Below the pieces are notes generated by a model. The model ran no database searches and was not told where the DNA came from. It saw only the letters and a program-made list of their open reading frames with translations. This document shows, piece after piece, positions 48,528 through 61,120 of a stretch of DNA of 64,000 nt (positions are counted from its first letter, which is position 1; each line of letters starts with the position of its first letter). Origin of the DNA: Prochilodus magdalenae. Taxonomy: Eukaryota; Chordata; Actinopteri; Characiformes; Prochilodontidae. A program made the translations under genes and the position numbers. The stretch covers positions 501,001 to 565,000 of the forward strand of contig JAMWET010000150.1 in assembly GCA_024036415.1 (NCBI GenBank), written 5' to 3'.

Positions 48528-48900
48528 CTCTGAAAAAAAGTGGGAGACGACCCTAGGACGGCACGTCGACGTCCTGTGAAGGAGAGCCAGTGTTTGGGGG
48601 GAGTTAAAGGAAGCAGACCGTGGTCCTTTCCAGGACTATATTGCTCCTCCGTCGCCTCTCCAGCCGCTGTGTTTTGGAGGCGCGACGCGTGAACTAAGTT
48701 TGATGCAGTTGAGCAGAATCACACTGCGCTTCGGTTAACTGACAGCGCTCTCGACCAATCAGAGGCCAGAGCTGCGTAGCAACATCGCCCTGATTGGTCG
48801 AAGTGTGAATTAGAACACAATGATGATCTCAACCGTTATCTGCCTTTTACCTGCAGCTTCAGTCCACTTCAGGGAGGGTTAGATGACCACAGCGCTGCTG
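48528..48900 (-). promoter_or_regulatory. CpG-rich region with paired CCAAT boxes, presumed ypel2 promoter and leader exon
   Basis: CG dinucleotides are dense from about 48300 to 48800. A good minus-strand donor (CAGAG/GTAAAC, exon ending at 48528) could close a non-coding first exon. Upstream of it, two CCAAT boxes form an exact 12-bp inverted pair (48751-48762 and 48790-48801) around a GTAGCAAC string. The gene assignment rests on position, about 8 kb upstream of the first coding exon. A plus-strand donor-like GACACG/GTAAGT at about 48418 leaves open a divergent transcript. Confidence 0.45.
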
Positions 48901-50183
48901 GCAGGAGAGTGCCACAGTCGAGCACTGCTAGGTAAGTAAAGGACCAGTGATGTTCAGAAGCAGGAACAGGGCTTCACATTACTAATTCAAACAGAGAGCA
49001 ATTTAAAATAAAATAGATTTTTTTTTTTTTTTTTTGTGATCAGCAATGTGAGAATACAAAGAGACCATAGGCGTCTAGGACCACTTATTTAACCCCTTGA
49101 ACCCCGAAAAAAAAGCATGAAATGTGAAAATAAAGTTATTAGGATTATGATTAAGGAAATGTCATTGTTTACATACGTAATCCATCAAAACACGAGTTTA
49201 TAGGAGTCTGTGGCATTTTTATATAATTAGAGATGCGGCCCAGGGTGGCACTGTAGCTAACTGGTTTAACCAGTTGGTCCTTCATAGTCTAGCAACTGTA
49301 ACTATACCCGGGAAACCTCAGCACAGCTTCACAACATGCCACACGTAATCAGTGATTAGAGGAGAGACTGAAGCAGATGTTTAGGAAGGATGTATAGTGT
49401 CAGGATTGTAAGGCGAAACACATTGATAGTTCAGTTATGCTTTTTCTGCTGGGCTGCTAGTAAAGTTCCCACTGCTACTAACACCACAAGTCAAAACAGC
49501 TGTTAATGGGTTTTAGTTGCTTGTGGATGCCTTCTAGTGAGTTGGGCCTTGGGCCTACACCCATAAAGCCACTAGATTATCTGGGCTTCTTTCCATCAGT
49601 CCCACAGTGTCACAAGCAGTTTACAGCAGCATACCACATGACATCCTTAATTCAACCTGTCAAGTCAGAGTTGTTTACAGTGATGGAAATTGGGACCAGA
49701 CTTTTAACCAGATGCCCAATTCCACCAAAAGCAACAGGAAGCAGTGGCATGGAATGGATATGAAAATGCTGCTTGATGACTGAGAAGTTCTGTTATAATA
49801 GATTTTGGCCTAAAATGTATTTTCTGACATCCATTCCGGACTGGTAAAGAGGTACAGCAACATAATCCTCAAAGAAGTCATAGATTTACTGCTGACTCAC
49901 CATTATCGAGACCATCACCATTATTACTGCAAACATAGGTCCAGCTTTAGGTTCACTGCTCATTTGGGCTGTCTATAACTTTAGCTAGATTTGCATCTGT
50001 CCACATGAAACACTGTAACATTACAAACTACAACAGGAATACACACTCCAAATAGCCTTTAACAGGTATAGGTCTGCTGCAGAAGACTGTTCCAGGATTT
50101 CACTAATGTTTCCAGGGCATTTAGTTTCCAGCCATTTTTCATGACTGGGGCACGAGTCTGTATATTTCCAGAATTTGATATAT
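48901..50183. other. intergenic, nothing recognised
   Basis: There is a T-run near 49019-49035 and ordinary AT-rich DNA. No gene, exon or clear element is seen. Confidence 0.6.
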
Positions 50184-51433
50184 AGATAAGTATTCGATAC
50201 ACGTTTCTCAACCTACAAAGAATAGAGGGGTCTGCAATTTCCATTGTAGGCACACTTAACACAAAAAAAAAATCCAGGAAATCACATTGTATGATTTTGA
50301 AATAATTAATTTGAATTTTATTGCATAAAATGCGTATTTGATCACTTACCAAACAGCACCAAATCTGGCTCTCACAGACTCTGTTATTTGTCCTTTAAGA
50401 AGCCCTCCTATTCTGCACTCATTACCTGTATTAATTGCACGTGTTTAAACTCGTTACCTGTATAAAAGACACCTGGTCACGCACTCAATCAATCACACTC
50501 CAAGCTCCCCACCATAGCCAAGAACAAAAGAGCTGTCTGAGGACACCAGTGACAAAACTGTAGATCTGCACAAGGCTGGGATGGCCTACAGGACAATAGG
50601 CAAGCAGCTTGGTGAGAATGCAAGATCTCACCTTGTGGGGTAAGGATGATTCTGAGAAAGGTCCAGAATCAGCCCAGAACTACACAGGAGGACCTGGTCA
50701 ATGACCTGAAGAGAGCTGGGACCACAGTCTCAAAGAGGACCATTTGTAACACACTATGCCTCCATAGTTTAAAATCCTGCAGGGCACACAAGGTCCCCTG
50801 CTTACACCATCACATGTCCAGGTCCATCTGAAGTTTACCAGTGACTGTCTGGATGGTCCAGAGGAGGCATGGGAGAAGGTCATGTGGTCAGATGAGACCA
50901 AAATACAGCTTTTTGGCATTAACTCCACTTGCCATGTTTGGAGGAAGAAGAAGGATGAGTACAACTCCAAGAACGCTGTCCCAAGCGTGGGTGGAGACAT
51001 CATATTTTGGGGGTGCTTTTCTGCAAAGGGGGCAGGACCACTGCACTGTATTGCGAGATTTTGGCCAACAACTTCCTTCCCTCAGAAAGAGCATTGAAGA
51101 TGGGTCATGACTGGGTCTTCCAGCATGACAATGACCGTAACACACAGCCAGGGCAACTAAGGAGTGGCCCCGTAAGAAGCATTTCAAGGTCCTGGAGTGG
51201 CTTAGACAGTCCAGCTATAACACAATGGTGCCCAGCCGCAGCCCAGAAACCTGAAAGATTTGGAGAAGATCTATATGGAGGAGTATGGAACAATCCTACA
51301 ATGTGATTTTCTGGATTTTTTCCTCTCACAGCTGAAGTGTACCTACGACAAAAATTACAGACCTCTCCATCCATTATAGGTGGGAAAACTAGCCAAATTG
51401 GCAGTCCAGCAAATACATACTTTCCCCACTTTA
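50184..51433 (+). mobile_element. decayed Tc1-like transposon, nearly full length
   Basis: The outer regions are inverted repeats of over 100 bases: the left includes ATAAGTATTCGATACACG and AGGGGTCTGCAATTTCCATT, the right ends CAGCAAATACATACTTTCCCC. Between them lies a broken transposase on the plus strand with [18 protein letters not shown] (DNA-binding part), [27 protein letters not shown] and VFQHDNDRN (catalytic core). It has several stops and frameshifts, and the end of the frame near 51295 is deleted. The order and motifs match a Tc1 family common in fish. It cannot encode an active enzyme. Confidence 0.88.
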
Positions 51434-52724
51434 GATAGATGGATAGACACACAGAAAGAGAGACACATACACACACACACACAGTAGTAAAGACAGAGAG
51501 AGATGCATTTAGACAGACAGACACACACACAAACAGAGAGAGGGAAATGCAGACAGATTGATAGATGGATACACAGACCAAGAAGTGAAGACAGATACAG
51601 TCAGATAGGTTGGGATATTGTTTATGGTATACTGTTTTATCATTATGGTATATTGTATTTGAGCTGCTGTATTCTCTGTTTAGTCTGGATGAGAGTTCGC
51701 TCAGAACTCCAGTAATAAACTAAACAGTGAGATTTGGTTTAGTCTGCCTTGCTGTTGTGTCACTGGACTGTGGGAAGCATTTCGCCAGTAACAAGCTGTA
51801 TCCTCTCCTTGGACCTTCCAGAAAAGCCTGCAGAGACGATTACGGCACTGTTATTATTATAAGAAGAGAACTTATTCAGTCTGACAGAGTCCACAGAGAC
51901 CGTTACAAAACGGAGAATGTTGGTTTAGTGCTCAGGCTGCCTCTGTAATCATAAACAGTCTAATCTAGGATGGTTTTACTTTACAGTGAAACAGGTCCGA
52001 GATCAGCCCCGGATAGCCAACAAAAACAACCACAGGCGCTGAGTGCTGGGCACAGAGCGCCCTCGTGTGGTCAGTATTACCCAGCAGTTCTCACTCTAAC
52101 CGCCAGGTGGCGCCATATGCTGGGACGAGGATTTGATATTTCATGACTAAATATTAATATTAAAACGATCTGATCAGACAAAAACGAGACTAAATGAGAA
52201 TTCGTTCAAAATGTGTTTTGTTTTCGATGGCGAGGTATTTACAAATCACTGCAGCATTCAAATCAATACAACCACTTTTAAACTCGGAATGAAGTGAACA
52301 GTGTTCAAACACATAGAAGCGATGTGCAAATGTGCTGTAAAGGAAACAACAAGCGCAGTACGGTCGTAAAAAGTCACTGTCAAAAGATTACAGTACATAC
52401 ATACAGTGTTACAGAAGATCCACAAACAAGTCACAAAACAATCAACTGGAAAAAACAAAAAACTGAGTCTCTGTGTAAAATCTATTCAGCATGCTTAGCC
52501 TTAACTTACTAATCTACATACAGAGCTGCAGGGGGACAGTGGTTATGTTCAGACATCATTAAGAGGTTGCAACTCATTCCAGATCCCTACCGATCTTGTC
52601 ATCATTCCCAAAGAGGCAAGATATCTCATCACATTCATAAATATACAAGCCATAATATTACAAAAAATGATGATCGTACCAACACACACATGTGTGTGAA
52701 TACAGTCCCTGTTCCCAGGGAGAT

Positions 52725-52786
<62 letters not shown>

Positions 52787-53672
52787 AGCTGGGAATTCAG
52801 GGATTTTATCCACTACACCCCTAAGATACAAAACAGCTTTTAATGTGAACAGGGAAATACATGAGGGGGAAAACAAACACCAAATCATATGACATCAGCA
52901 AAATCTGAGACAGTATTCATTCATTCGGAAGCATCACACACATTGATTATGATTTGGAATGTTTCTGTTTGTGACAATTTCTCAAGAGTGAACCGAGAAC
53001 CAGAGACACATCATACGGGACCCCACCGCTTCCTAACTTATCCACATTGTACCATCACATACTTTGCAGATTGCAATTGCAAAATTTCTGTTTTTTCTTT
53101 GGCACTTTATTTTTCTTTTACCAAGGTGACATGTTTTTGTGTTGTTTTGTTTTAGTTTTACAATGTCTGAGGTTATTTGGTGATACGATTTTAATTTCTA
53201 ACTCAAACACGAATTCACATAATCCTACATTCAAAGACTTAACATGAGACCACACAACATTATCATCAGTTCCCCCTTTTCACATTGCTGCTAAAATCTC
53301 TCCAGTGCTGGTATCTGTTTTATAATAATATATGCAGTTATTTTGATAATCTCACATGGCTTTTCTTGCTTATTGGTGATTCTGACATAAAACTGGCTCA
53401 TTGAGGCAATACAGCTGTTTCAAGGTACAAAACTTAACCAATAAAGTGAGGTAACCGTTACACAAAGTCACTGTTCACACATCTTAACCTTTTTCTGTGC
53501 TTAAAGTCTGGCATACAGTCATCTCCCACTTCTTTAGAAACATTTAGCTTGTCTATCCACCTAAAAGACCTGAAGTAATGACCATAAAGCCATGCATTTA
53601 TAGAGAAATATATTTTTCTTCTCCTAAAAGGTTTTGGAGACACAAAGCTTTGCTCTGAGAGCAGCACATATG
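51434..53672. other. intergenic, no gene seen
   Basis: Holds short AC/AGAC-rich stretches near 51440-51540 and a (TA)n tract at 52728-52783. No exon is recognised. Confidence 0.6.
52728..52783. repeat. (TA)n tract flanked by imperfect inverted arms
   Basis: The TA run sits between TCCCTGTTCCCAGGGAGATG and the complement of TCCCTGAATTCCCAGCTGAG. The whole could fold as a hairpin and may be the remnant of a small foldback element. Confidence 0.8.
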
Positions 53673-54157
53673 CAGTACAGTGCAAAAGTCAGAGACAACC
53701 CTTTGTTTTATTTCATTTCCAGTAAAAACAGCCATTAAGTAAAACTGATTAATTTTCACTTTTGGCTATATCAGACATAAGGTAACCCACTTAAAAATGT
53801 GAGGGAAAAAAAACAACAACTGTGAAAGACCTGGTAGACCACCAAAACTTTAGAAAAATTTAGTAATGAAAAGTCTTTGAAAGACTCTTGGAATATCCAC
53901 ATGTGTTTCTGTCCATCCTTCTACTGTGACAAGACAACTTTACACTGTGGGTCTAAAAGAATGTGACCAAATTTGGTCAGAACAATGGACTGGCCACGCC
54001 AGAGTCCAGACCCTAACTCACTAAATGCGTTTGGGAATGCTTGGATTGTGAAAAGGAATAAATGAAACTGAAAAATGAGTAACTTACACATGATGGCCGT
54101 TTTTGACTTGACATGAAATTGATGTAAGGTGGTCTGTGCATTTTGCACAGTACTGTA
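53673..54157 (+). mobile_element. internally deleted Tc1-like element, same family as 17132
   Basis: The ends CAGTACAGTGCAAAA (left) and the complement of CAGTACTGTGCAAAA (right) are inverted repeats. The interior matches the copy at 17132 around GTGTTTCTGTCCATCCTTCT (about 53905), then jumps to a plus-strand remnant DWPRQSPDPNS (about 53990), the third catalytic region of Tc1 transposases. The catalytic core between is missing, so it is a deletion derivative of about 485 bases. Confidence 0.72.
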
Positions 54158-55312
54158 GAGGTACAAACTGTAGCCCTTCCATTGTCACGCATAATATGTT
54201 AGCCACCCACTACCCCATTCATCACTGTTTCAACACGGTGACCACAGTACTGCTGCTGACAGGAAAATATTAGGGTGCTGGATCATACAACACAACAGCA
54301 ACAACGACATTGATAGGGAACGGCTCTGCAGTCAGAAACTGGCCACTGATGAAGGGGCTAGCGTATAACCTGTGTACCGCAACAGATGGTCTTTAGCTTC
54401 TAACCTTACACCAGCAAAGAGGTGGGTATTTCAAATGGCTATCAGGTGTACATTAAGCAATTCTGTCATAATAGAAGATTGTAAATCCATCTACAGCACA
54501 TAAATAAACAAACTGTAATGCCCTTTACTACTCCACTGCCACTGGAGGACAGCAGGTAGTTCATCATCTATTAGAATGCTGCAACTCATTTCATTCAGAT
54601 AAATAAATACTCTAAAAGTTAACAAGATACTGCAAAAGAAAAAAACACTACGTAGCTTGACATAATTCTACAGTAGTAAAACGATGTACTGTCAGTCTCT
54701 AATGTATGGTAGAAATGCTCACAGATGAAAGCATCCGCTTGTAAACTTAAAGAGGCACGCTACTTAGTCATTTGTTGCTCCCAAGCTGTGCACTGTATCA
54801 TCAGCTGGATCTAGAACACAACACTGGAGTCCCACTGCTGGTTACCCAGGTACCCATCACATTAAACCTTCAGCGTTGTCAGTATCTCTATAAAAAGAGC
54901 TGAAGTGTCTTGTCACAATGTAACACTTGAATACCCACCTTTATGAAATATGCTTTTACTCCTAAAGCTTCAATACAAAATCTACTTATTGTATCTTTAA
55001 GGAACATTTCAACAAAAATACTGTGGTATAGCTTTTACACCACTTGTTTTTCCACTATTAACACCCCAGCATTCACTGTGAAAGGTGATGACTATTGCAC
55101 TACTGGATGATTAGAGACAGCTACTTAGGGTTCCAGACAGTCAATCATATTAAAAAGTGGTCACCACGCTCATAGCTGCCTCTTCTGTTACTTTACACAT
55201 GTGACAGCTGATGTGCAAAAACAATGGAGCAGGATACTCCAACAAGACTACGTAGAATAGTGGGGATAAAGGGCAGTGAAAAAGAAGCAGGGCTAGTCTC
55301 CCCATTGGCAGG
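54158..55312 (-). other. sequence downstream of the gdpd1 stop; includes an undetermined 3' UTR
   Basis: I see no gene here. No clean minus-strand AATAAA lies close to the stop; the nearest I noticed is at 53707-53712, inside the Tc1-like element. The 3' UTR end therefore cannot be placed. Confidence 0.4.
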
Positions 55313-58300
55313 TCACTTGGATTTCGTGAGGCTGTTCTTCTCCATGAACTCTTTCAGCTTGGTGGGATAGTCTGTCATCACTCCTGTGGCCCCGAGGTCA
55401 AAGGCACGTTTAAAGTCCTCATCATCGTTGAGCACCCACACATACACCTGGAGTCATAAAAAAGGCTTGGTTACTTTGTACATTAGTGTTTCTCAATCCT
55501 GGTCCTGGTGGCCCAGTGCTCTGCACATTTCAGTGTTTACCCTGCCCCCATCACACCTTGTCCAACTAATTAAACAATTACACTGCTGGAAAAAAAAAGT
55601 TTATGCTGATTAGTAGTGACTGGCCAGCAAAGACAGAATCATGCCAGTCGTTTGTTGGGTTTTGGTTTTCAGCAGGGTAACAAGTCATTCCCAAATTGAA
55701 GTGGGCGTATTGAAGCCAGGACTGAGAAACACCACTCTTGATGCATACATTTATAACTGAGGAGTGACCACAGCTGTGTTAATAATATCACCCTGTAGTG
55801 CCCACCTGTATTCCTCTAGCTGTTAGATGGTCAAAAAGAGCTTTTCTCATGAGGAGGCTGTAAAGAAAAACCAAAGGGCATCCACAGTTACTTTCTGCAA
55901 GTATGCAACAGCAAGGCAGGGAGAGTAGCTGTAGTGACCTATGAGCCAATAACCTACTTGCAGCATGCAGGAAAGGTAAATATTTTGGCATAAATAGGAA
56001 AGGCAAATATTTTGACTTGAACTTACGTGTCTGCTAGCCAAATAATGAACCGCTCACCCCGTGTCATCCGCCCGGGGTCTCTGAGTCTAACAGGAAACAC
56101 AATCATTAACACAAATCCAGTACAGTTCATTCATTTTAAAATCATGTACATGATAGTAACTGTGTCGCGGTTTACAATGTCAAAGTCAAGGGGCTTATAT
56201 TGTCATTCCGTTCATGTAGACTGGAGTGAAATGACGTTTCTCCAGGACAACAATGCAACAATGGAACAACAGAGTACAAAGTGCACATGTGTATGCAATG
56301 GGTGTGTGTAAACAAAACTTAAAGCTGGAAACAAAACAATAAGTATGATAAATTACAGACATTAAACACAGTAAACAGACAGGACAGTGCAGTACCGATA
56401 CAGCACTCATTTTTGGACATGAGGTAGCAGAATAAGGTGCAGAGAGGTTTAGCATGCTGCACCTTATTCTGCTAGCTCATGTTCAGCCTCATATGCCTTC
56501 TATAATATTTAAGGAGATGTTATCAGTGCTTTATTGGCTGGAAGGTGTTATCGATAAATCTGTCTGTCATATACATCTTTCTTACTTGGTAGTAATGGAA
56601 GGCATGGGGATCTCTAGGAACTGCTCTTTGAGGGGTACAAAGGGTAGAAGGCCTGTGTAGAAAAGCCCCACTAACAACAGCACTCTGGGTAAGCTGAACA
56701 GCACTGGGATTCGGGAGTTCTAGAAGTGAAACATGAACAACCATGGTCAGGATTGAAATTGTAGTGCAGTACTGGACTAAAATAAAACACGACACACAAA
56801 AAGACATAATGCTCACCTCACTGTAACATTTCTGAACTATCTGGTTGCTGGAGTTGCCCCATACAGTCAGATGCTCCCTGTCATATTTTATGACCAGTTC
56901 AGAGACCTGGTAAATAAAGGGAGGGAAAAAAAAACAGTATGTGTTAAATTTTCTGTTCATTTCAGTCACTGCGATGGCTTTCCATTGTCCAGACAATTAA
57001 AGAAAGTTTTAATTGGGTTCTAACCTTTTTGATGAGTGTGTCATCATTGACTTTAATGTCAATATTAATGGGTGTGTTTGGGAAGGCCTCGAAAACATCT
57101 CTCAGCAGAGGAATGTGCTTGTCATTGCCGCCTTCAATGAAACACTCTACAGAAAGAAGACAAGACTTGGTTGGCTGGATGTTGAGATGGATTATACATA
57201 CATTTAGTAAAAGCCAAAAGGACAATGATTAGCTTAACAAGGTACATAAACACAGCTTAGAGATAGGCGTGGTCATTTGAATGTAAGGTATGCATTTTTT
57301 CTGTTAAAGTGGAAAGCAGTAGCATCACTGGGGAAACAAAAGAAAAGCACGCTGGAATATGTTGCAGATACGCCATAGTGTGTTGTAAAGCCCGGAATAA
57401 GAATTTGAAAGTCAATCTAAAGGAGACCTACAGAAACCACCCTTCTAAAATGTGTGGGTGGAATTCCGGACCTTTTCTCTGTTACAAGGTGACATCATCT
57501 CGTAATACAATCCTAACTGCTCGACCACCAGCCAGCTTGGCACACCCTCACAGAACACAGAGAGCTAGGAATAGTATAAGCTCATCGGGTCTATTAACTT
57601 GTTCTACCTGAATTTCAGGCTCTGACTCTGGTTTAAACAGATACGACAGAACCAACACCACTGTAAGAATAGTCACAGCAGTGTCGGGGTGGCAATTGTA
57701 GCAGGATGACGCCCTAGTGGTTAACCAGTCATAGGAGAAAGGGGAAGCTGACCGATCAGAGCACACTTGGCTCATCAAGAGAAAGAACTTTAAGGATACA
57801 GCACCTTTAACTGAGTGTTTCAGACAGAGGGGAAACACAGATGTGAACTGAAGCATTTAAATCTATTTTAAGAGTCCACCAAAATAAAATTATGAACACT
57901 GAAAATTAGCATAATAGGCCCCCTCTAAGAATAGAAGGCATATAAACATGACTTTAAAGGCAGTAATCACCAGGACATTAACGTTATGTTGGTCATTATT
58001 GCTTTTGTGTGCAAAGTAAGACATGCACAGCAGTATATTTATATATACATATATATTATTATGAGCTTTGGTATCTGTCTGATATCTCCTACTGCAGTGT
58101 TTGAACAATACTTGTTGATAAGAATACTTATTGATAGACAAACTATCTTTTGTCTTGTTTTTTAAAATAATTTGATCATGATTATGCTACTATACTTTTT
58201 GGAGGTCTATTGAGGGTAAACTTAAAACCAGTCCCACTGTAATTTCACACACCAACTCAAAACAGCAATTTTTGCACTGCTACTGACTGGAATATTAGGT

Positions 58301-60597
58301 GCTGTAAATGTGGATATTCAAACAGCAATATATTTAACTAGCTATATGTAATATGTGTATAAGCTAATGAGTTTTCTCTGCAGAACAAGGACTCATGCTG
58401 GTTATCTGTATTATTGCAATAACGGCTTAGGTACAGCTTATCTGGCTCACACTCGCACTGACATCCAAGTATGGAACAATAAGCGGACTGTTACATGTCT
58501 CACTCAGCTGAGGCCTCAGGAGGGTTAGAACCACAGCTCAATAGGGCACCACTCACCTCGCTTGAAGGTAACCCCAAGCTTACACAAGTAAGGTGGAAGA
58601 TCCTAAGAAAGGAAGAAACACACACGTCTTTACTACAGGACTACATCTTATGATGTATGCATCAAATTCCAATTTAGCACATCTATACCTAGAGCTCATT
58701 ACTGGTCAGAATAATAAAGTAAAGAGACTGCAAATGTCAAAGAACCACAGCAAGTGTGTATACGGGATGGGATCAAATAGCCTGTTTCCACTCCCACTCA
58801 CAGCATATGCCACATCTGAAATGTTGGCGCTAACACCAGTCGACCTCTTGAGGTTGGAATCATGCAGCACCACCACCTGCTCGTCCTTGGTCAAGTGACA
58901 ATCCAGTTCCAGCATGTCTGTGCCAAGCTGTACAGCACTGTGGGGGAGGGAGTTGGGATGGAAAAGGGGGGACATGGGAGTGCACAGTTCAACTAATAAG
59001 AGAAGGGAGGCTCTACAAACACACAGCAGCATTAAAGAATAGTTCACGTCATGCGAATTGACTTGAATATCTATGCAATCAATGAAGTGTGGCAATTGGT
59101 GAGGAAAACATACTGCCTGAAGGCTGCCATTGTGTTCTCCAGGTTCTCACCTGCACCTATAGGCAGAGGAAAAACAACACTACATCAGAAGGGTGCCACC
59201 AGTATCAATACAGTCATACTGATTTAGCTATTTTAGCTCCTAAAGTGGGTTAAGGTCTTATGACTCTTCGAAAAATCCATAAGTTATTGCTGAAATTCAG
59301 GCCAAAGCACAGGGTCCAACAGGGCAACAGGTTTAAAGGTTAATTTTTCACCAATTGTTTAAAATTTCTACAGAATTCAGGTGTTGAAATGTAAACAAAG
59401 TCATTCAGAGTGGTTGCAGAGAAGTAAAGCACTGCAGAGAAACTTGCAGACTCTAATTTTTATTATCTTCTGGCGCCTAGTTTTTTTGTATGTAATGCTG
59501 ATGTTGGTAAACCTGATTTTAAATACGTCAATACTAATGTAAAACAACGTTTCAGGAGTCAGGCAGTGCATTTATACTCACTTCATATAAGTTTCCAGGA
59601 GGCAGCTTTTAGATTCTGACTCCTGTTTCTGTAGAACAGCATGTTTCACATTAAAACCACTTTGAATGATTTTGTTTATTTAATTATAGATATTTATAAT
59701 TATAATTAAAACATATTTAATTTATGCAGATTTTTTAAAAGATTGGTGGAATATCTTTGAGGGGGGATGGCGATGTGACAAGCTAGGATGTTAAAGGCTA
59801 ACACACATTTTTCTATATTTGCATAATTGAATGGCTAAGATGTAAACGAAGCCGTTCAGATTGGTTTGGGTGCGACATGCTTTGTCAGAATTGTTCACAG
59901 TGGTGGTGATAGGAACAACTCTCTCACAGGAAGTCTGATGTCTGTGATATTAAAACTTATTTAAACCATTAATTTCAAGGTGGAGAGGTGCATGAAGGCA
60001 AAATAGTCCCAAAGATCATTTATTTATTCAGTTTTACCATCATAACATTACATGGTTCACTGGTCGGTTTGGATAGTAAATCTAATCTGTGTTGTGGAGA
60101 TTGTGACTCTTGGTTCCCTTCAGCACCACTGTAAAGAAATCTGAGTCGGTAAGTTTTTCTGCAAATGAGGCACATCAAACCACTTGGAATACCTGTTTAC
60201 ATCTCAAACACAGAATATACAGACATTTTAAAGAACTGGTGGAAATCCCCTTTAACATACCTGCTGGAACCGTGACAGGCGAATCTACCTCACCTTTATA
60301 AGCCTCTAAACGTAGTAGCCTAAAGTTAGCCACCAGTTCTCCACAGAATGAGGGAACACAGCCATCTACATTCGACTAACTTTCAGGAAAGCCAGAAAGT
60401 GTACAGCAAGTCCAAAACTGGAGCGAATGTCAAATAAGCCGCTTATTATGGTTTCACTCACCACCGCGATGTGATATGTGTCTGCTGCGAAACGCCTCTC
60501 TCTTCCTCCGGTGCAGCAGAGACGGACATTTCAGGAATAACGCCGAGGTGAGGACATAACCCGTAACCGTGGACAAAACATACACTGCGGCACTCAT
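55313..60597 (-). CDS. gdpd1: glycerophosphodiester phosphodiesterase domain protein 1 (lysophospholipase D), complete
   Basis: Ten coding exons on the minus strand: 60597-60462, 59156-59114, 58937-58802, 58602-58557, 57146-57025, 56906-56817, 56719-56586, 56086-56027, 55857-55806, 55447-55313. They join in frame to 317 residues (human 314). All introns are GT-AG. GDPD1 (GDE4) hydrolyses lysophospholipids such as N-acyl-lysophosphatidylethanolamine to lysophosphatidic acid at internal membranes. Visible features: an N-terminal hydrophobic anchor (residues 4-23), catalytic HRGG at 43-46, ENLENT at 49-54, metal-site ELD (E70, D72), LHD (H85), FEAFPNTPINIDIKV, a second hydrophobic helix at about 197-220, and the C-terminal TGVMTDYPTKL. 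No catalytic residue seems missing. Confidence 0.95.
55487..55731. mobile_element. hAT-like MITE relative in the last gdpd1 intron
   Basis: The ends GTGTTTCTCAATCCTGG and the complement of GTGTTTCTCAGTCCTGG are inverted repeats matching those of the element at 36719. Internal similarity includes CTGCACATTTCAGTG. No matching flanking duplication is visible, so the insertion is probably old. Confidence 0.6.
57147..58556 (-). other. gdpd1 intron 4, with dispersed repeat copy 2 at about 57640-57930
   Basis: The repeat shares GAGTGTTTCAGACAGAG, CTGAAGC(A/G)T, a GAACA-ATGAGC/TAGCATAA block and GGCCCC with 31290-31560. The remaining intron is AT-rich and holds no gene that I can see. Confidence 0.5.
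59157..60461 (-). other. gdpd1 intron 1, nothing recognised
   Basis: AT-rich intron of 1.3 kb. No exon, RNA gene or clear element is seen. Confidence 0.6.
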
Positions 60598-60780
60598 GCC
60601 TGCGATTAGATCCTCACAGATTTAATGTAGGCTAGCCTAAATATCCCAGTGCGAGGAAGCTAGCTAGCCGACACTTCACTAGCTAACCACATCTACTACA
60701 GTAACGTTAGCCTACTAGCTACAGCGGCGCAAGTCTAGGAGGCGCACCGGCCGGTTTTTAAACTACTCCGTCAGCTGCCT
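60598..60780 (-). promoter_or_regulatory. gdpd1: gdpd1 5' UTR and CpG-containing promoter region
   Basis: Immediately upstream of the ATG, CG dinucleotides cluster at about 60460-60770 (for example GGCGCACCGGCCGG). No TATA box is visible on the minus strand. A broad CpG-type promoter is the simplest reading. Confidence 0.45.
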
Positions 60781-60989
60781 GCTTAGTATTAGTAGTTCAG
60801 TAAACAGATCAATACAGATTCAAGTTTCGGAGCAGCCTCCTGATTTTCAGACAGACTGCCTTGTCATAGTTGAACCGCTGTCATCAATTCCTGATTTTTC
60901 ATCCACAGACAACAGCAGCAGTTCAACGCTCTCTGTCATGTCAGCACATCCGTGCACTCTACGCAGTCAGAGTTGTTTTGTGTCATGAA

Positions 60990-61120
60990 CCCCCTGATTG
61001 GCTGCGCCGGAATGACAGCCTCGTCGCTGATTGGCTAGAAATTCCACCAAAGCAGCGGCCAGTCAGAGCAGGGCCTGCGGTATATAGCCTTCTATCTGGA
61101 CTAGATACGTATTGGTCGAT
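60990..61120 (+). promoter_or_regulatory. candidate plus-strand promoter: inverted CCAAT boxes and TATATA
   Basis: ATTGGCT (inverted CCAAT) occurs at about 60997 and again at 61029, with ATTGGTC at about 61111. A TATATA lies at 61081-61086, about 50 bases after the second. The arrangement suits a promoter firing rightward, toward the exon at 63205, and diverging from gdpd1. No transcript evidence is available. Confidence 0.35.

Noticed and set aside
50646..51306. Several open frames at the 50-51 kb region as host genes
   Set aside because: They are fragments of the inactivated Tc1-like transposase in different frames.
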